Shown here: piece by piece, positions 1 to 10,338 of the stretch | Position numbering within the stretch: position 1 is the first letter of the stretch | Layout: each line of letters begins with the position of its first letter | Source of the DNA: Siphonodentalium dalli | Taxonomy: Eukaryota; Mollusca; Scaphopoda; Gadilida; Siphonodentaliidae | NCBI GenBank assembly: GCA_032622095.1 | Contig: CP136061.1 | Coordinates: 231,196,944-231,260,943, forward strand | Length of the DNA stretch: 64,000 nt | Direction: 5' to 3' | Made by a program: the position numbers and the translations under genes | Notes under the pieces: generated by a model | What the model was told of the DNA's origin: nothing | Databases searched by the model: none | Seen by the model: only the letters and a program-made list of their open reading frames with translations

Positions 1-719
1 CAAAATATAACCTATTTTACCATTTTTAACGTATCTTACCTTCAAAAAGTACGCATATGATATGTGCTAAATAAAACCACATTGAGACCCTTAGTGAAGT
101 TTTTTTTAACTGGTTTGACAACCTAATAAGATATGGTGCAGGAATCATGGGGCTATTTGATTCCGGTACGATGATCTACTGGAAGCTTGATAACATGTTT
201 GTGGACGCATTTTATTATATATCCAGGTTTTGCAGTTAAAATGGCAACATACAGATTAACTCACATTCACAGGTAACAGATTGAGAATATACTCTTATTG
301 GTTCCAAAGACAATATATTTTTGAATGTGTAATTAAATTTACACCTTTTTATTAATTAAATTAATTCAAAACATTAGGAATGTTTTGGTATGGATTCTGA
401 AAAAGACGTTCTTGGCTTATTGCTTCTTAATGTATCCACCTGTCTAGTGTAAACGCCGAGATAATATGTGAATATCGTCTTAAACGATATTTGTGTGGTT
501 AGTGGTGTCTCATGTTCTCAACAATGTTGTGTCAAGTGTCGTGTTCTCGAATCTTTTAAACCCATTTTGCTGTTTGCGCTCCAAAATACACCTAATAATA
601 TTCGCTTTTTTTACCAGGTATCGAAATATGTTGATAAATACTTGAACTACCTTTCTACATGCATTATATGTCCCAAAACGCATTAATGTCATACAAAATA
701 CAACAGTTTTGAATCCATT
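1..719. other. No gene seen
   Basis: AT-rich sequence without a convincing exon, repeat array or transposon end. The short open frames near 468-692 lie on both strands of the same stretch and show no family motif. Confidence 0.5.
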
Positions 720-965
720 AGCACACCCTACATGTCACACCCCTCAACTGATCTTCTCCAAACTCCATACGGATCATCTAGGTGACCTCTAAATGGGAGC
801 TTACCATTTTTTCCGTATTCTGTTAAAAAACATGGCTGCCAGAAACCATCTTGAAATTTACGTTTTGTATCACTAAATCCTTGAGCGCACCCTACAGGTC
901 ACATTCCTCACCCAATCGTCATCAAACTTAATATGGATCATCGGGGTGACCTCTAGATGTATCTA
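720..965. repeat. Degenerate ~160-bp intronic-type tandem repeat, two units
   Basis: Two units share a phrase of the type 'caccctacaggtcacattcc' and later 'atggatcatc(gg/ta)ggtgacctcta'. The same unit is tandemly repeated many times at 58.2-59.6 kb, so this is an outlying short copy of that family. Noncoding. Confidence 0.7.
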
Positions 966-1150
966 CCTGAATGTCTTGTCGATGTTGATCTGTACTCAAC
1001 ACGCAGTGTTATATTTTGCATGCTAATACACAAGTCCACTTGATAACTTAATGAATAACCCATCTCAACAGCCATGATTGTTCTTACTAATGAAATTAAT
1101 ATAAGTAGATAAACATGCATGCATTGAGATCAAATAAAAAACGTACCACA

Positions 1151-2327
1151 ATGGGTTTATTGAATGGAATAAGGGTAGGATAATGTAATAAACTTTAATA
1201 TGGTCTCAGATCTTGCAAAAGGCAATGCCATAGAAAAATCTGTAGAAGCCAATATAGAATTTCATGCAATTTTAAAGTGTATGCTGCAGAAGAAAAAAAT
1301 GATAATTTCGAGAGTTGCAGCGTTTCTTGTTAGTCTATTTCTGGTCAAAAAATTAAAAGCAGTTGGAAACTTGCAATGACTTTGGCAAATGTTTACATGG
1401 TATACTAAACCTGTAGATCAGCATTTCGAGTATTCGTGGACTTATGTTACACCCCCCCCCCTTTCAAATTAATATAATTGTTTAGGTTCATAAGAGCCAT
1501 GTCCATATTAAGTCTTACAATCAATACAAGATCCAAAACTAAATTAAGTATGAATGCAGAAACTCATATGTATCCATCACTTCAAACGGGATGGTCTGTC
1601 ATAACGCAAAAAATATAGAAGTCCGTAGAATTGTCACCACTAAATAGATAAACTTTGTTCATTTATTCATTATTTACAGTGCTCCAGCAAAAAAAATTCA
1701 TGTGTTGAAACTATTGCTATGTAAACAAATGTTTCAGAGATTTGTCACAGCAATTTTATTATTTCACTCCAGATGAAGTAGGGGAGATATAAACTTAAGA
1801 CAAGTCTTGACATACCAACTGGCGATTATTCCATACGATCCTGGTGAATGGAATCTCATACCACTTATGTTATGAATGTTTTTTGCAAATAAAACCAACA
1901 CATTAATATCACAATTATTCTTGTTTTCCTAGGCTGATAGAACGGTTTGTGAGTCATCTAACACAATCTGAACATCGTGGGTGCAAAAAAATTGTGACTG
2001 CTATTTTGGTTAAAGAGTTGTCGGCAGGTTCGGAAACCAACTAATTAAATTGGAGTCAGCTGACCGAGCAGTAAGTTCAAATATTTTAATTTCAGAATTT
2101 TTTTTTAACTTCATCAAATGTTTGCCATCATTTTTATTAAACTTTGGTATCTTATTGGACTAATTGGAATTTTATTGATAATTCCACTGTAACAGTAATG
2201 TTCACGTAATGGTTTTGACATGGGAAATCACATTATTGAAGAGTTATTAATAATGAAAATAAGAACAAAGTCAATGTAGACTATTTTTTTATGTTCTTGT
2301 TCTACATCAATGACGATGAAGCACATA
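1151..2327 (+). repeat. 1.18-kb segment with an inverted copy at 33470-34673
   Basis: Read as reverse complement, 33470-34673 matches this segment along its whole length with scattered substitutions and small indels, including a C-run here (1451-1461) that is a G-run there. No open frame of note. At its right end the segment joins a hairpin MITE at the same base in both copies, so the MITE belonged to the unit before duplication or is the end of the mobile unit. Class unknown. Confidence 0.75.
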
Positions 2328-2437
2328 CAGTAATGCCCTAATTAATCGACTCCTTAACCACAGCAGAATTTTATGGGTAACTTTTCAGGATTTAGTCGGA
2401 AATATGGCCTGTTGCCATTCATCGGAAAGCTCTCGGG
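2328..2437 (+). mobile_element. Half of a CAGTAATGC hairpin MITE
   Basis: Preceded by TA and begins CAGTAATGCCCTAATTAATC, the start of the hairpin MITE that is complete at 31385-31597 and 33255-33467. Only the left arm remains; it stops near the dyad (tctcgggga). Probably truncated by deletion or partial duplication. A TA target site and an all-hairpin body fit a Tc1/mariner-type MITE. Confidence 0.75.
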
Positions 2438-2689
2438 GAGATATTGAATATAGTCTTGCATGGTTGTATGTAACATCAATGTTTATAGAGATACACATAA
2501 CTTGGTTGGTATAACTGTGCATGTATGTTCTTTATACCATATATTTCATTCGCAATTTTGAACGCTATGTTTGCAGGCATTTCGTCATACATAATTTTTT
2601 TGAAAACAATATGGTTCCAGAATGTGAACGGAAACATGCATATATAAAATTCATGTTCCACAGCTAACTATACGCGAGAAATAAAATTT

Positions 2690-2834
2690 CTGTAGTTCCA
2701 CTTCTAGCGATGCTGTCGAAATTTACCTGTAAATAATACCTGTATGATTGATTCTTGCGAGAAAAACGCATACATATGTACAATAGTTACAGGCAAATTT
2801 CGGTAGCATCGCTATACATCAGGTAGAACTACAG
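2690..2834. repeat. Imperfect inverted repeat (hairpin MITE candidate)
   Basis: The left arm from 2690 (ctgtagttccacttct...) is repeated in reverse complement ending at 2834, with a shared core agcgatgct..cgaaattt.cctgtaa. Arms are about 46 bp with a ~50-bp loop. No TSD recognised. Confidence 0.6.
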
Positions 2835-2941
2835 AGAGTTTACATCTCAGTCAGTTAGCAGCGCGTTGTACAGAAACTATGCATGCAGTTGTACGTATTT
2901 TAGATGCAGGTTTCTGTTCGTATCCAGTCAATACTCGAAGG

Positions 2942-2942
<1 letters not shown>

Positions 2943-2988
<46 letters not shown>
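2943..2988. repeat. (TA)n microsatellite
   Basis: About 22 uninterrupted TA dinucleotides. Confidence 0.95.
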
Positions 2989-3027
2989 TAGCCGATGAGC
3001 CCGACGTTGTCCGGGCTATTCAAAAAC

Positions 3028-3610
3028 CAAATTTCAAGTCGATAGCTCTACCCGTTTCCGAGATCTGGTCTGCGCATGCGCGAATCTGGCGTCGCACGGG
3101 CTCGGCGACCAGATAAAATTCGTATCCGGGGCAAGATACATTCACATAACAAATTTCAAGTCGATAGCTCCACCCGTTTCCGAGATCTCGTCTGCACATG
3201 CGCGAAGCTGGCGTCGCACGGGCTCGGCGATCCGATAAAATTCGTATCCGGGGCAAGATAGATTCACATAGCAAATTTCAAGTCGATAGCTCAACCCGTT
3301 TCCGAGATCTCGTCTGCGCATGCGCGAAGCTGGCGTCGCACGGGCTCGGCTACCCGATAAAATTCGTATCCGGGCAAGATACATTCACATAGCAAATGTC
3401 AAGTCGATAGCTCCACCCGTTTCCGAGATCTCGTCTGCGCATGTGCGAAGCGGGCACCACACGGGCTCGCCAATACGACAACGTCCACCGCCTGGTCAAA
3501 CTACACACACGTACCAAGTTTCGTCCCGATCGGTCGAGAATCGTTGATTTGTATAAATGACAGACAAACAAACATACAGACAAACAAACAGACAGACAAA
3601 CAGAGGTCTT
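3028..3610 (+). repeat. 122-bp tandem array ending in a GACA/AACA-rich tail
   Basis: Units start at 3028, 3150, 3272 and 3393 (period 121-122 bp), each opening with caaatttcaagtcgatagct. The array is followed by a unique-looking stretch and then a degenerate (gaca/aaca)n tail at 3560-3605. Terminal units followed by a simple-repeat tail resemble a LINE (RTE-like) or SINE 3' end; the class is not proven. GC content is well above the surroundings. The short open frames on both strands here only reflect the array. Confidence 0.7.
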
Positions 3611-4079
3611 CAAAATATATATGAGATAAAAGCAGTCGGTCATTATTCATAACTGGGACTCCGAGATTGGTGCATCGGAGCAACTGTATCTCGTGTATAT
3701 ATGATATGTTACACGATTGTGAGCAATAGCCTTTCAACTGAGTCAGTTTTGTGGTTTTCGCGATATTCCCGTTATATTTTTCCATTGGAAAATGACCATA
3801 ATGTCAATGACCAAGCACTCGACGTCATAACGTCTTAGAAGTGAAGATGTTTTTTAAGAATCTGTCAATATATCAATATCAAAGATGTGCGGTATTCGTA
3901 TAGTATGTGCATATTTTGGCACCTTATCGTTTTCTACAATGAAATGCCTGCAAATATACCGCGAGTGTATGAACGTATACCCTAAAGGGTGTGTGTTTGG
4001 AATACTAAAGCCTTGTCGTTGGGGCTCTGACGTTCTCACGGTTAGGGTCCCGCACATAGTATATAGAATAGAATACAAC
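3611..4079. other. No gene seen
   Basis: Overlapping short frames on both strands without motifs. The phrase at 3641 (cattattcataactgggact) recurs in diverged form at the right edge of the window (63957-64000), so part of this stretch is probably repetitive. Confidence 0.4.
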
Positions 4080-4259
4080 AATTTATTTATTTCAAGATTT
4101 ATTTATTATCAAAAATATATATCAATATAAACTAACAGAGCACAAGTCATATGATTTATAACTACAATGACGGCAATATGCAGTGTTCAAATTCAACAAG
4201 TGTTATATACAATTAAGATATGATTAACATGACAATGTTGATATACGGTACATGTATCT

Positions 4260-4748
4260 TCAGAGTATAGCCAATGTCTTCAGTTCACCCTTTCCTTTCT
4301 TCAAGCGGTTTAGGAAATGTCTAAGTTTCCTCGTCGTTGATTTTTTCTTCGTATTGGCGTCGCCGACCTTCACCTTGTTAATGGAATTCGTTGCTGTATT
4401 GTTCATGGTTCTTCCGCAGAGAGCTTCTTTGGGCGTCGACGTTCTTCGAAGAAACCTTGCTGGTTTGTGTGAGGCGCTCGATATGTTGGTACTGTAGTTC
4501 GAGGGCGCGCCGCATTTTTGATGGGTGAACTGTCGCTGGTATTGCACAGCTATTGGGCTGTCGCCCATGAGTGTCCAGGTGTAGACGCTGTCCGATGCAG
4601 CGTCGCTGTTGGTTACAAACGATGCCACCATCTCTAGCTTGGTTGATGACGCTAACGGAGGAACACCAAGGGTTTCGTCGGTTGAGTAGAAGGTGTCGGA
4701 TAACTTGGATGATACGAAGCTCAAAGTTTCTATTGGTGTGGTATCCAT
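4260..4748 (-). CDS. Putative 162-aa protein of unknown function
   Basis: An ATG at 4748 opens 162 codons ending at 4260. I chose this ATG rather than the in-frame upstream extension because a good 3' splice acceptor (tttatctttttag) ends at 4763, making 4762-4749 a short 5' leader. The product is Ser/Thr-rich with no signal peptide or membrane segment. Its last ~35 residues are strongly basic (KKKSTTRKLRHFLNRLKKGKG), possibly a nuclear-localisation or nucleic-acid-binding tail. The coding stretch is visibly more GC-rich than its flanks. AATAAA-like sites on the minus strand near 4080-4100 would give a ~170-nt 3' UTR. I do not recognise the family. It could be a lineage-specific gene or a chance ORF; the splice site, GC shift and poly(A) signal favour a real gene. 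Confidence 0.5.
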   Translation of the reverse strand: MDTTPIETLSFVSSKLSDTFYSTDETLGVPPLASSTKLEMVASFVTNSDAASDSVYTWTLMGDSPIAVQYQRQFTHQKCGAPSNYSTNISSASHKPARFLRRTSTPKEALCGRTMNNTATNSINKVKVGDANTKKKSTTRKLRHFLNRLKKGKGELKTLAIL

Positions 4749-5467
4749 GTTGATATGACTTCCTAAAAAGATAAATATATCAATGAAATGCCTGAATATT
4801 AAACTATAATCGGGACATGACAAAATAATTAAGTCATAACTTACATATTATTGGCGTCAATATCCAAATGCAATTTGTAATTTATCTGAACAACAGAACT
4901 GTAACATTCGGACCAGTATAGTTTTAATTATGGAAAAGATAGATTAAACATACATATTTAACCTTTTTCAGCCAAATTAGACCGTTATCGAGAAAAGCCA
5001 TTTATGTGGAACGTTTTATAAAGGGCGTTCTGTTTTAGTTTTAGTCTGGTCAACCATAAAAGATAGTATGTTGTGTTTCGAACTTCTGATGAGATTAAGG
5101 CAATTTTCAGATTATGAGAAAAGACTAATACTCAAATTTAACATAAATTATCATCCGAAATGTATTACCACATCCAATGTATAATAGTTTCCATGTTAAT
5201 CTGATTCGTGATCGTGTGAGATTTTAGTTAATTGTAATTGAGAATAAGATAATATTGGTGTGAATATAGGCCTACATGTATTTATTTCCAATCATAATCG
5301 CAAAAGTAAATAGCATCAGTTCAAACAGTAATAAATATAATAGCGCATGCATATATTCATAAACGGAAGGATTGGAAAATGTATTAAACAATAATAATTG
5401 CAAAGTAGATGCCCGGATTCGAAATTATGCGCTGTAAAATTGATCAGAATTTGAGTATTGTGCTTAC

Positions 5468-5585
5468 TTATATAGACGGTGTATATCTGTCGATGCTGTG
5501 TGTTACGAAAATCGGCGAATGATGTTTCAAATGCTGCAGCGATAACTGGTTTGTCGTTGGTGCTTAAATTCCGGATTTATATCAT
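5468..5585 (-). promoter_or_regulatory. Possible TATA box and noncoding first exon of the 4260-4748 gene
   Basis: On the minus strand ATATAAAT lies at 5582-5575. About 80 nt beyond the expected start, a GTAAGC donor follows base 5468. Joined to the acceptor at 4762 this gives a short noncoding exon and a ~0.7-kb intron. Inferred from signals only. Confidence 0.35.
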
Positions 5586-5589
5586 ATCT

Positions 5590-6861
5590 CTAAAACAACA
5601 CTGCAGTTCATGACTACAGGTGAGCAGTTTTTTATGGGCCCGAAACTTCAAAGAAGCCCTTGTGTTGTTTTAACAATGTATCCAATATGAACGCAAGTCA
5701 CGTCGTTGTTAGTGTATTTGTTTTTACAACAGTATTATGCGTCGTGTTTTGAGTCTATGTGAGTTATGTTCACACATTATGATCACCTGTCACTGTTCCA
5801 TGCACGCGTCGACAACAGGGATGTGCACTGTCTGTGTCTACGAGACTCTGAGTCACCCATGTCAAAGCGACCTCAGTTAAATGTTCCATGTAATCAAGTT
5901 TAAAGCCAGGTGGCGGTTTACGCTCCAATATATCAAATAAAATGTTTATTCTCATTAAACCATAGACAAATACAGTATTTGAGATAACATAATAAAGTGA
6001 AAAGCATATAATTGTATATATATATAGTACTGACGTGTTTGGTATCTCGATGTGCATGGTGATTTCTCGTCATTTGGCTGCATAACGTTATCCATATTAG
6101 AAAATGTTAGAGACTGTCAAAGTGACACATCAAGTCTGCAGTCCGATGATTTCATTTACCGATCGATTGGTGACTAAAATAATTGGAATATTCAGACTGA
6201 CAAAATGGGGTCTAATATAGATCTAATATCCCATTAAATTTTCCAACCAATATTCGGTGTAAAATGTATTGTATTTAGACCCAGGATTCAATAAAGGTCT
6301 ACGCCTACATGTAGTTTCAGTCAAATAATATAAGACCGAATTGCCCCTTATATTAGTCGAAGAATATTTAGTAATATTAACTGTTGAGTTGGACTGTTAC
6401 AACACATGGAAGGATCGGGACACAAACGTGTGAACGTTTATTCAAAAAATTGGGATTTTTGTCTGGATCATGAAAACGCGGAGGTTGGTTGACAAGTTCA
6501 AATTGGAAAAGACAAAGAGCGTTCAATGATATTATATTCATTATATGGTCTGAATAAAGAGCGTTTTCTTCACTTCTGTGTGAAACTCAGGAAACAAATT
6601 AAACTCGCTCAGACTATATATGATAAGATGTTGCACAGCGTATAAGTTCTATGTATCGGTACTCCGTGTCTTTGTCAACATTTAGTATCCCATTGCAATA
6701 TTCATCATTGTTAAGGTTCAAGTGCGCCATGTACAAAAGGTAAAATCTATTAAATTTATAAATCAGTCACCACCCATATACGATAATGTAAATAAACGGT
6801 TATATGCAAAAAGTTTAATATATGTATAAGTATATGAGTATGACTGAAATAACTGTGGACT
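5590..6861. other. No gene seen
   Basis: AT-rich. A 95-codon minus frame at 5770-6057 shows no motif. The right part probably contains the untranslated 5' end of the LINE that starts coding at 6862. Confidence 0.4.
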
Positions 6862-7344
6862 ATGGTTGACACAGACCAGCACCGTGCTCGCATTGGCAGC
6901 TTTCAACCAAAGGCGTCTCGGCTCCCCAAGAGGATGAGATTCAACCGCGATGATTCTGAAGCCCTCGTTGTCTATTTGATTCTTCGTTCGAGTTTTTCTG
7001 ATGATAAAGCTTTATCGGTGGTACTGCTTATGACGTTATGTTTGCCGCAGTTCGTACATTCACTCTTAATAAATCTTGTTAAACTAAACATCCCAGATCT
7101 GGGCCAGTCGCGGGAACTCGACTTTCATGAACCATGTCCAGTATTGGTCCGTTCGAAGTTGACAGCCACCTTAGCTATAGCTTTTGTCATATCATTATTA
7201 CTGCTTTTAAGTGGAGACATACATGTGAATCCGGGTCCTGTTGGCGAAGTCACTATCGGTAAAAATTGTTCAATGATACAACTTAACACTCAAAAGTATG
7301 AAACACAAGATATCGCAAATAGATGCCGAAGCCACACATTTTGA
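6862..7344 (+). pseudogene. LINE A N-terminal region with 2A-like peptide
   Basis: A 160-codon frame from a true ATG. A hydrophobic stretch leads into SGDIHVNPGP (NPGP codons 7228-7239), which matches the shape of 2A ribosome-skipping peptides (D-x-E-x-NPGP) except that His replaces the usual Glu. 2A-like peptides at the N-terminus of non-LTR polyproteins are known from several invertebrates. The frame goes wrong about 20 codons later: the natural continuation into the endonuclease is in the frame that becomes readable at 7298. Confidence 0.7.
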
Positions 7345-8534
7345 TATATGCATCTTCACAGAAACATGGCTTGATAACTCAGTTAGTAATTCGGACATAA
7401 TGTTCCACGGATTTCATGAACCGATAAGGAATGATAGAAAGACCGAAACAACAGGAGGGGGTGTCAGCATCTATACATTCGAAATAGTATTCCGTATAAA
7501 CATCGCGAAGACTTAATAGTACCTGATCTGGAATCAGTATGGGCTGAAGTCACCATATGCCACACAAAATAATCTACTTGGATGTATATATAGACCCCCA
7601 ACTTCGCCGTCATCTTACTGGGACGCTATCGAATGGAATATAACAAAAAGCGATTGATGATACCATTGCAATGACATAATAACTGGAGGCGACTTTGATG
7701 AGAATTGTGTAGATGGATCTAATCGTAAAATTAATGGTATTTGTACGCGCTGTGGTCTCTCCCAGTTAGTGCATTCTCACACTCATTTCACAGAGACGTC
7801 TTCGACAATTCTTGACTTATTTTTGACTAATTGTCCAGATTACATTGATAACACAGAGGTTATAAGCCCATTTTTCGAAGACAAAATTAGATATCACTCA
7901 CCTGTTAAAATTAACATCACACTACCTACACCAAATCATTCAGTAACTAGAAGACTTATTTGGGACTATAACCGAGCCGACTATGATGGAATGAACAACG
8001 TATTTAATAATTGGAACTTTCGCAATAATAGACTGAATTTGGATAACACCACGATAACCAGTGAAATAACTGATATGATTATGAACGCATGTAAGAGATA
8101 TATTCCAAACAAAAATATATGCATAAGAAGGGACACTCCACCGTGGCTCACTTGTAGTATTAGGAAACTAATGCGTCAACGGAATAGACTCCATAGGATT
8201 GCAAAATGTAAAGGTACTGACGCAGCGTGGACAAACTTCCGTAAAAAACGAAACCAATGCGTGTCCGCCGTAAGGAAAGCAAAAATAGACCATGATACTA
8301 AAATCGACAAATTATTGGCAGACCCAAAAACAGACATATCTACGTGGTGGAAACAACTTCAGAAACTCTTATTTCTAAATAATAACAGAACCGTACCACC
8401 TCTTGTAAGTGGGGAAAATTATATGGTCTCACCAGATGAAAAGGCGAATGCTTTAAACGACTACTTTTGTGCAATATCAAACCTAGACGATAGATCACAT
8501 AGCATACCACAGTATAACCACGAATGCAGATCAA
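7298..8534 (+). pseudogene. LINE A endonuclease domain, frameshifted
   Basis: Opens with a typical EEP endonuclease beginning (HFDICIFTETWL, near 7340-7375). Continues after frameshifts between 7516 and 7769 with a YRPPTSP-like segment and GGDF (around 7590-7700), then 260 codons to 8551. The expected catalytic Asp-His pair near the domain end reads Tyr-His-Ser-Pro (Tyr codon 7892-7894), so a catalytic Asp is lost. The basic linker that follows (CIRRDTPPWLTCSIRKLMRQ) is normal for the family. Non-functional. Confidence 0.8.
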
Positions 8535-8576
8535 ATGGTGATACCGAATAAACAGAAATTAGTATCACGTCAGTTG
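8535..8576 (+). repeat. 42-bp target-site duplication of LINE B, left copy
   Basis: Matches 10339-10380 with two substitutions (c/t and a/t). The right copy continues the LINE A reading frame, so the pair marks the insertion point of 8577-10338. Confidence 0.9.
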
Positions 8577-8825
8577 TATATATCTTTATTGCCTCCTTAT
8601 ATGGAGATATTGAATATATTACACTAATATGTACAGAAGACAGTATATATAGTGATATGGTTTCTTAGAGAAGAACATTAATATTGAAAGTATTTAAGGT
8701 ATTTAAGATCAGAATGCTTGCCTATGCGTCAGAGTGTAAAAGGAAATACTCACGATGGATGCGACCCACTGGCATTGGTAGGACGAAGTGAGTTATATAC
8801 TTCGGTAAGTGATAAAATGTCGTGC

Positions 8826-8868
8826 GTGACAGACAAAAAAAAATAATAATAAAATAAATAAATTGTAG
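8826..8868 (+). repeat. A-rich simple repeat
   Basis: Run of a/aat/aaat units (acaaaaaaaaataataataaa...). It lies within the 3' UTR of LINE B, read on the opposite strand. Confidence 0.7.
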
Positions 8869-9055
8869 GAGGCGCAAGTTGAATCAATGTTGATATGCCT
8901 TCAATATATACCGTAAGCAAGATTTCAAGTTTTACATTGTTTACAGTGTGATACAAATTCGAGACATTCTGAGCTTAAAGGAAGATACAATATAAGTAAA
9001 GAATGCTATGTTTTTGGTATCTCACATCCGTATGGTCGGAAGTAAGTTTCGTAGG

Positions 9056-9667
9056 TCATCTTCTAGCAGATCCTCTTATCGACCTAGTCATTGCCAGGAG
9101 AAATGAAGCAGATGTATCTATAATTTGCTCGCGGCAGTGGTCAATCTGCCATGTGATGCGTGGATCATCGGAACCAAGGAGCAGAGCATATAAATCACAT
9201 CTTGGGAGGCTGTCGAGATATATACTGACGGAAATTCCATGGTGGTTGATTATTGTGTCCAATAAGTGATTTCTCAAAGCAAGAATAAACATGGAAGTGC
9301 AGGAATATAAGGCATGGTCAATTTCATTGTCATACACATATAAACATTGTTGGCACGTTAGGTTGTTGCAATATGTTGTTCTGTTCAACAGAATGGCAAG
9401 GTTTTTCAGTTTAGCGGATGCTCGTGGATAAGATTGGAGCATCTTCCAAATTTTCCACCCGGATAGTGGGTCTTGAATAACTTTTCCAAGGATCAATAAA
9501 TTGTCATCCAATGAAACTGAATTCATCCAGTGTTCGGCGTATTTAATTATTACAACGTTCTTAACAATCGTTTTCCAAGATTTTAGATCTGGAAAGGATC
9601 CGTTCAGCATGAAGTTTTCAAGATGGGACTCATATTCATTAAGTATTGGTGAAAATCTCCGAAACAA
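9056..9667 (-). pseudogene. LINE B C-terminal domain
   Basis: A 203-codon minus frame with the knuckle CNNLTCQQC..H..C (around residues 100-125). This is the zinc-binding tail seen after the RT of many non-LTR elements. The upstream parts of the same protein are in other frames at 9887-10338 (for example LKTVVLPRALYGC, a typical post-RT motif, in the minus frame 9887-10072). Broken. Confidence 0.75.
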
Positions 9668-10338
9668 AACCGCTTACTGGCCGACGGAAGAGGCTAAACA
9701 GATGTGCATTAAATATGAACAGTTTCAGTGGTATCTGTTTTTCTGGAGGAAGATGGATCCGACTTCCGAGGAAACATAACTTCCGCATGTGAATTTCCCT
9801 CTGAATTGGAAGAAGTCCGACTAAGCCAAGAGTGAGCTTGGTACTTGCTCTCTTGGGTAGTGACTGTGCAAATTTGGCGCACGTTCTCAGTGACCGCTCC
9901 ATGGTGCACTGGCGATGGATGTTCTGCTGTCAAGAGAAGTTACATCACATCCGTAGAGTGCTCTAGGCAACACTACAGTCTTCAGAAGATGACACATTGT
10001 CAAGGGTGTTGCACATTTGAGTAGTGCATTGCCGATAACAGAGAAGAAATTTTTCCTCATTTTTGAGGACACGGTGGAGGCACGAGGCGAGTAGTTTGAG
10101 AACTTATTCTGGAGAAGACCGAGATGGATACATTCCTTCTCTTCTCGTATGACACTCTCTCCAATCTCCCATTGTCTGTGCGAACGATTGTAGTGAGATT
10201 TGCTTTCATTGAAAACAACAATGAGACTCTTCGTGCAAGAAAACTTGAATCGCCATTGGACACTCTATGCGTGACACATGCTGATAAGATTGTCTAAGCC
10301 GGACTTGGTGAGAGAAAGAAGGGCTATGTCATCGGCTG

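Larger units (their letters stand above)
8577..10338 (-). mobile_element. LINE B: 5'-truncated non-LTR retrotransposon inside LINE A
   Basis: On the minus strand it runs from the ADD residues of the RT active site (codons 10336-10328) through the RT thumb and connection to a C-terminal CCHC-type knuckle. It ends with AATAAA a few bases before the junction at 8577. The start at 10338, almost exactly at the catalytic motif, is a 5' truncation. It is flanked by 42-bp target duplications, longer than the usual 7-20 bp. Several stops and frameshifts are present. Confidence 0.85.

Noticed and set aside
3028-3510. CRISPR-like array
   Set aside because: Regular 122-bp period, but the whole unit repeats with no unique spacers; the sequence is eukaryotic.
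3020-3643. Several 60-97 codon frames on both strands
   Set aside because: All are translations of the same 122-bp tandem repeat in different registers, without a start context or domain.
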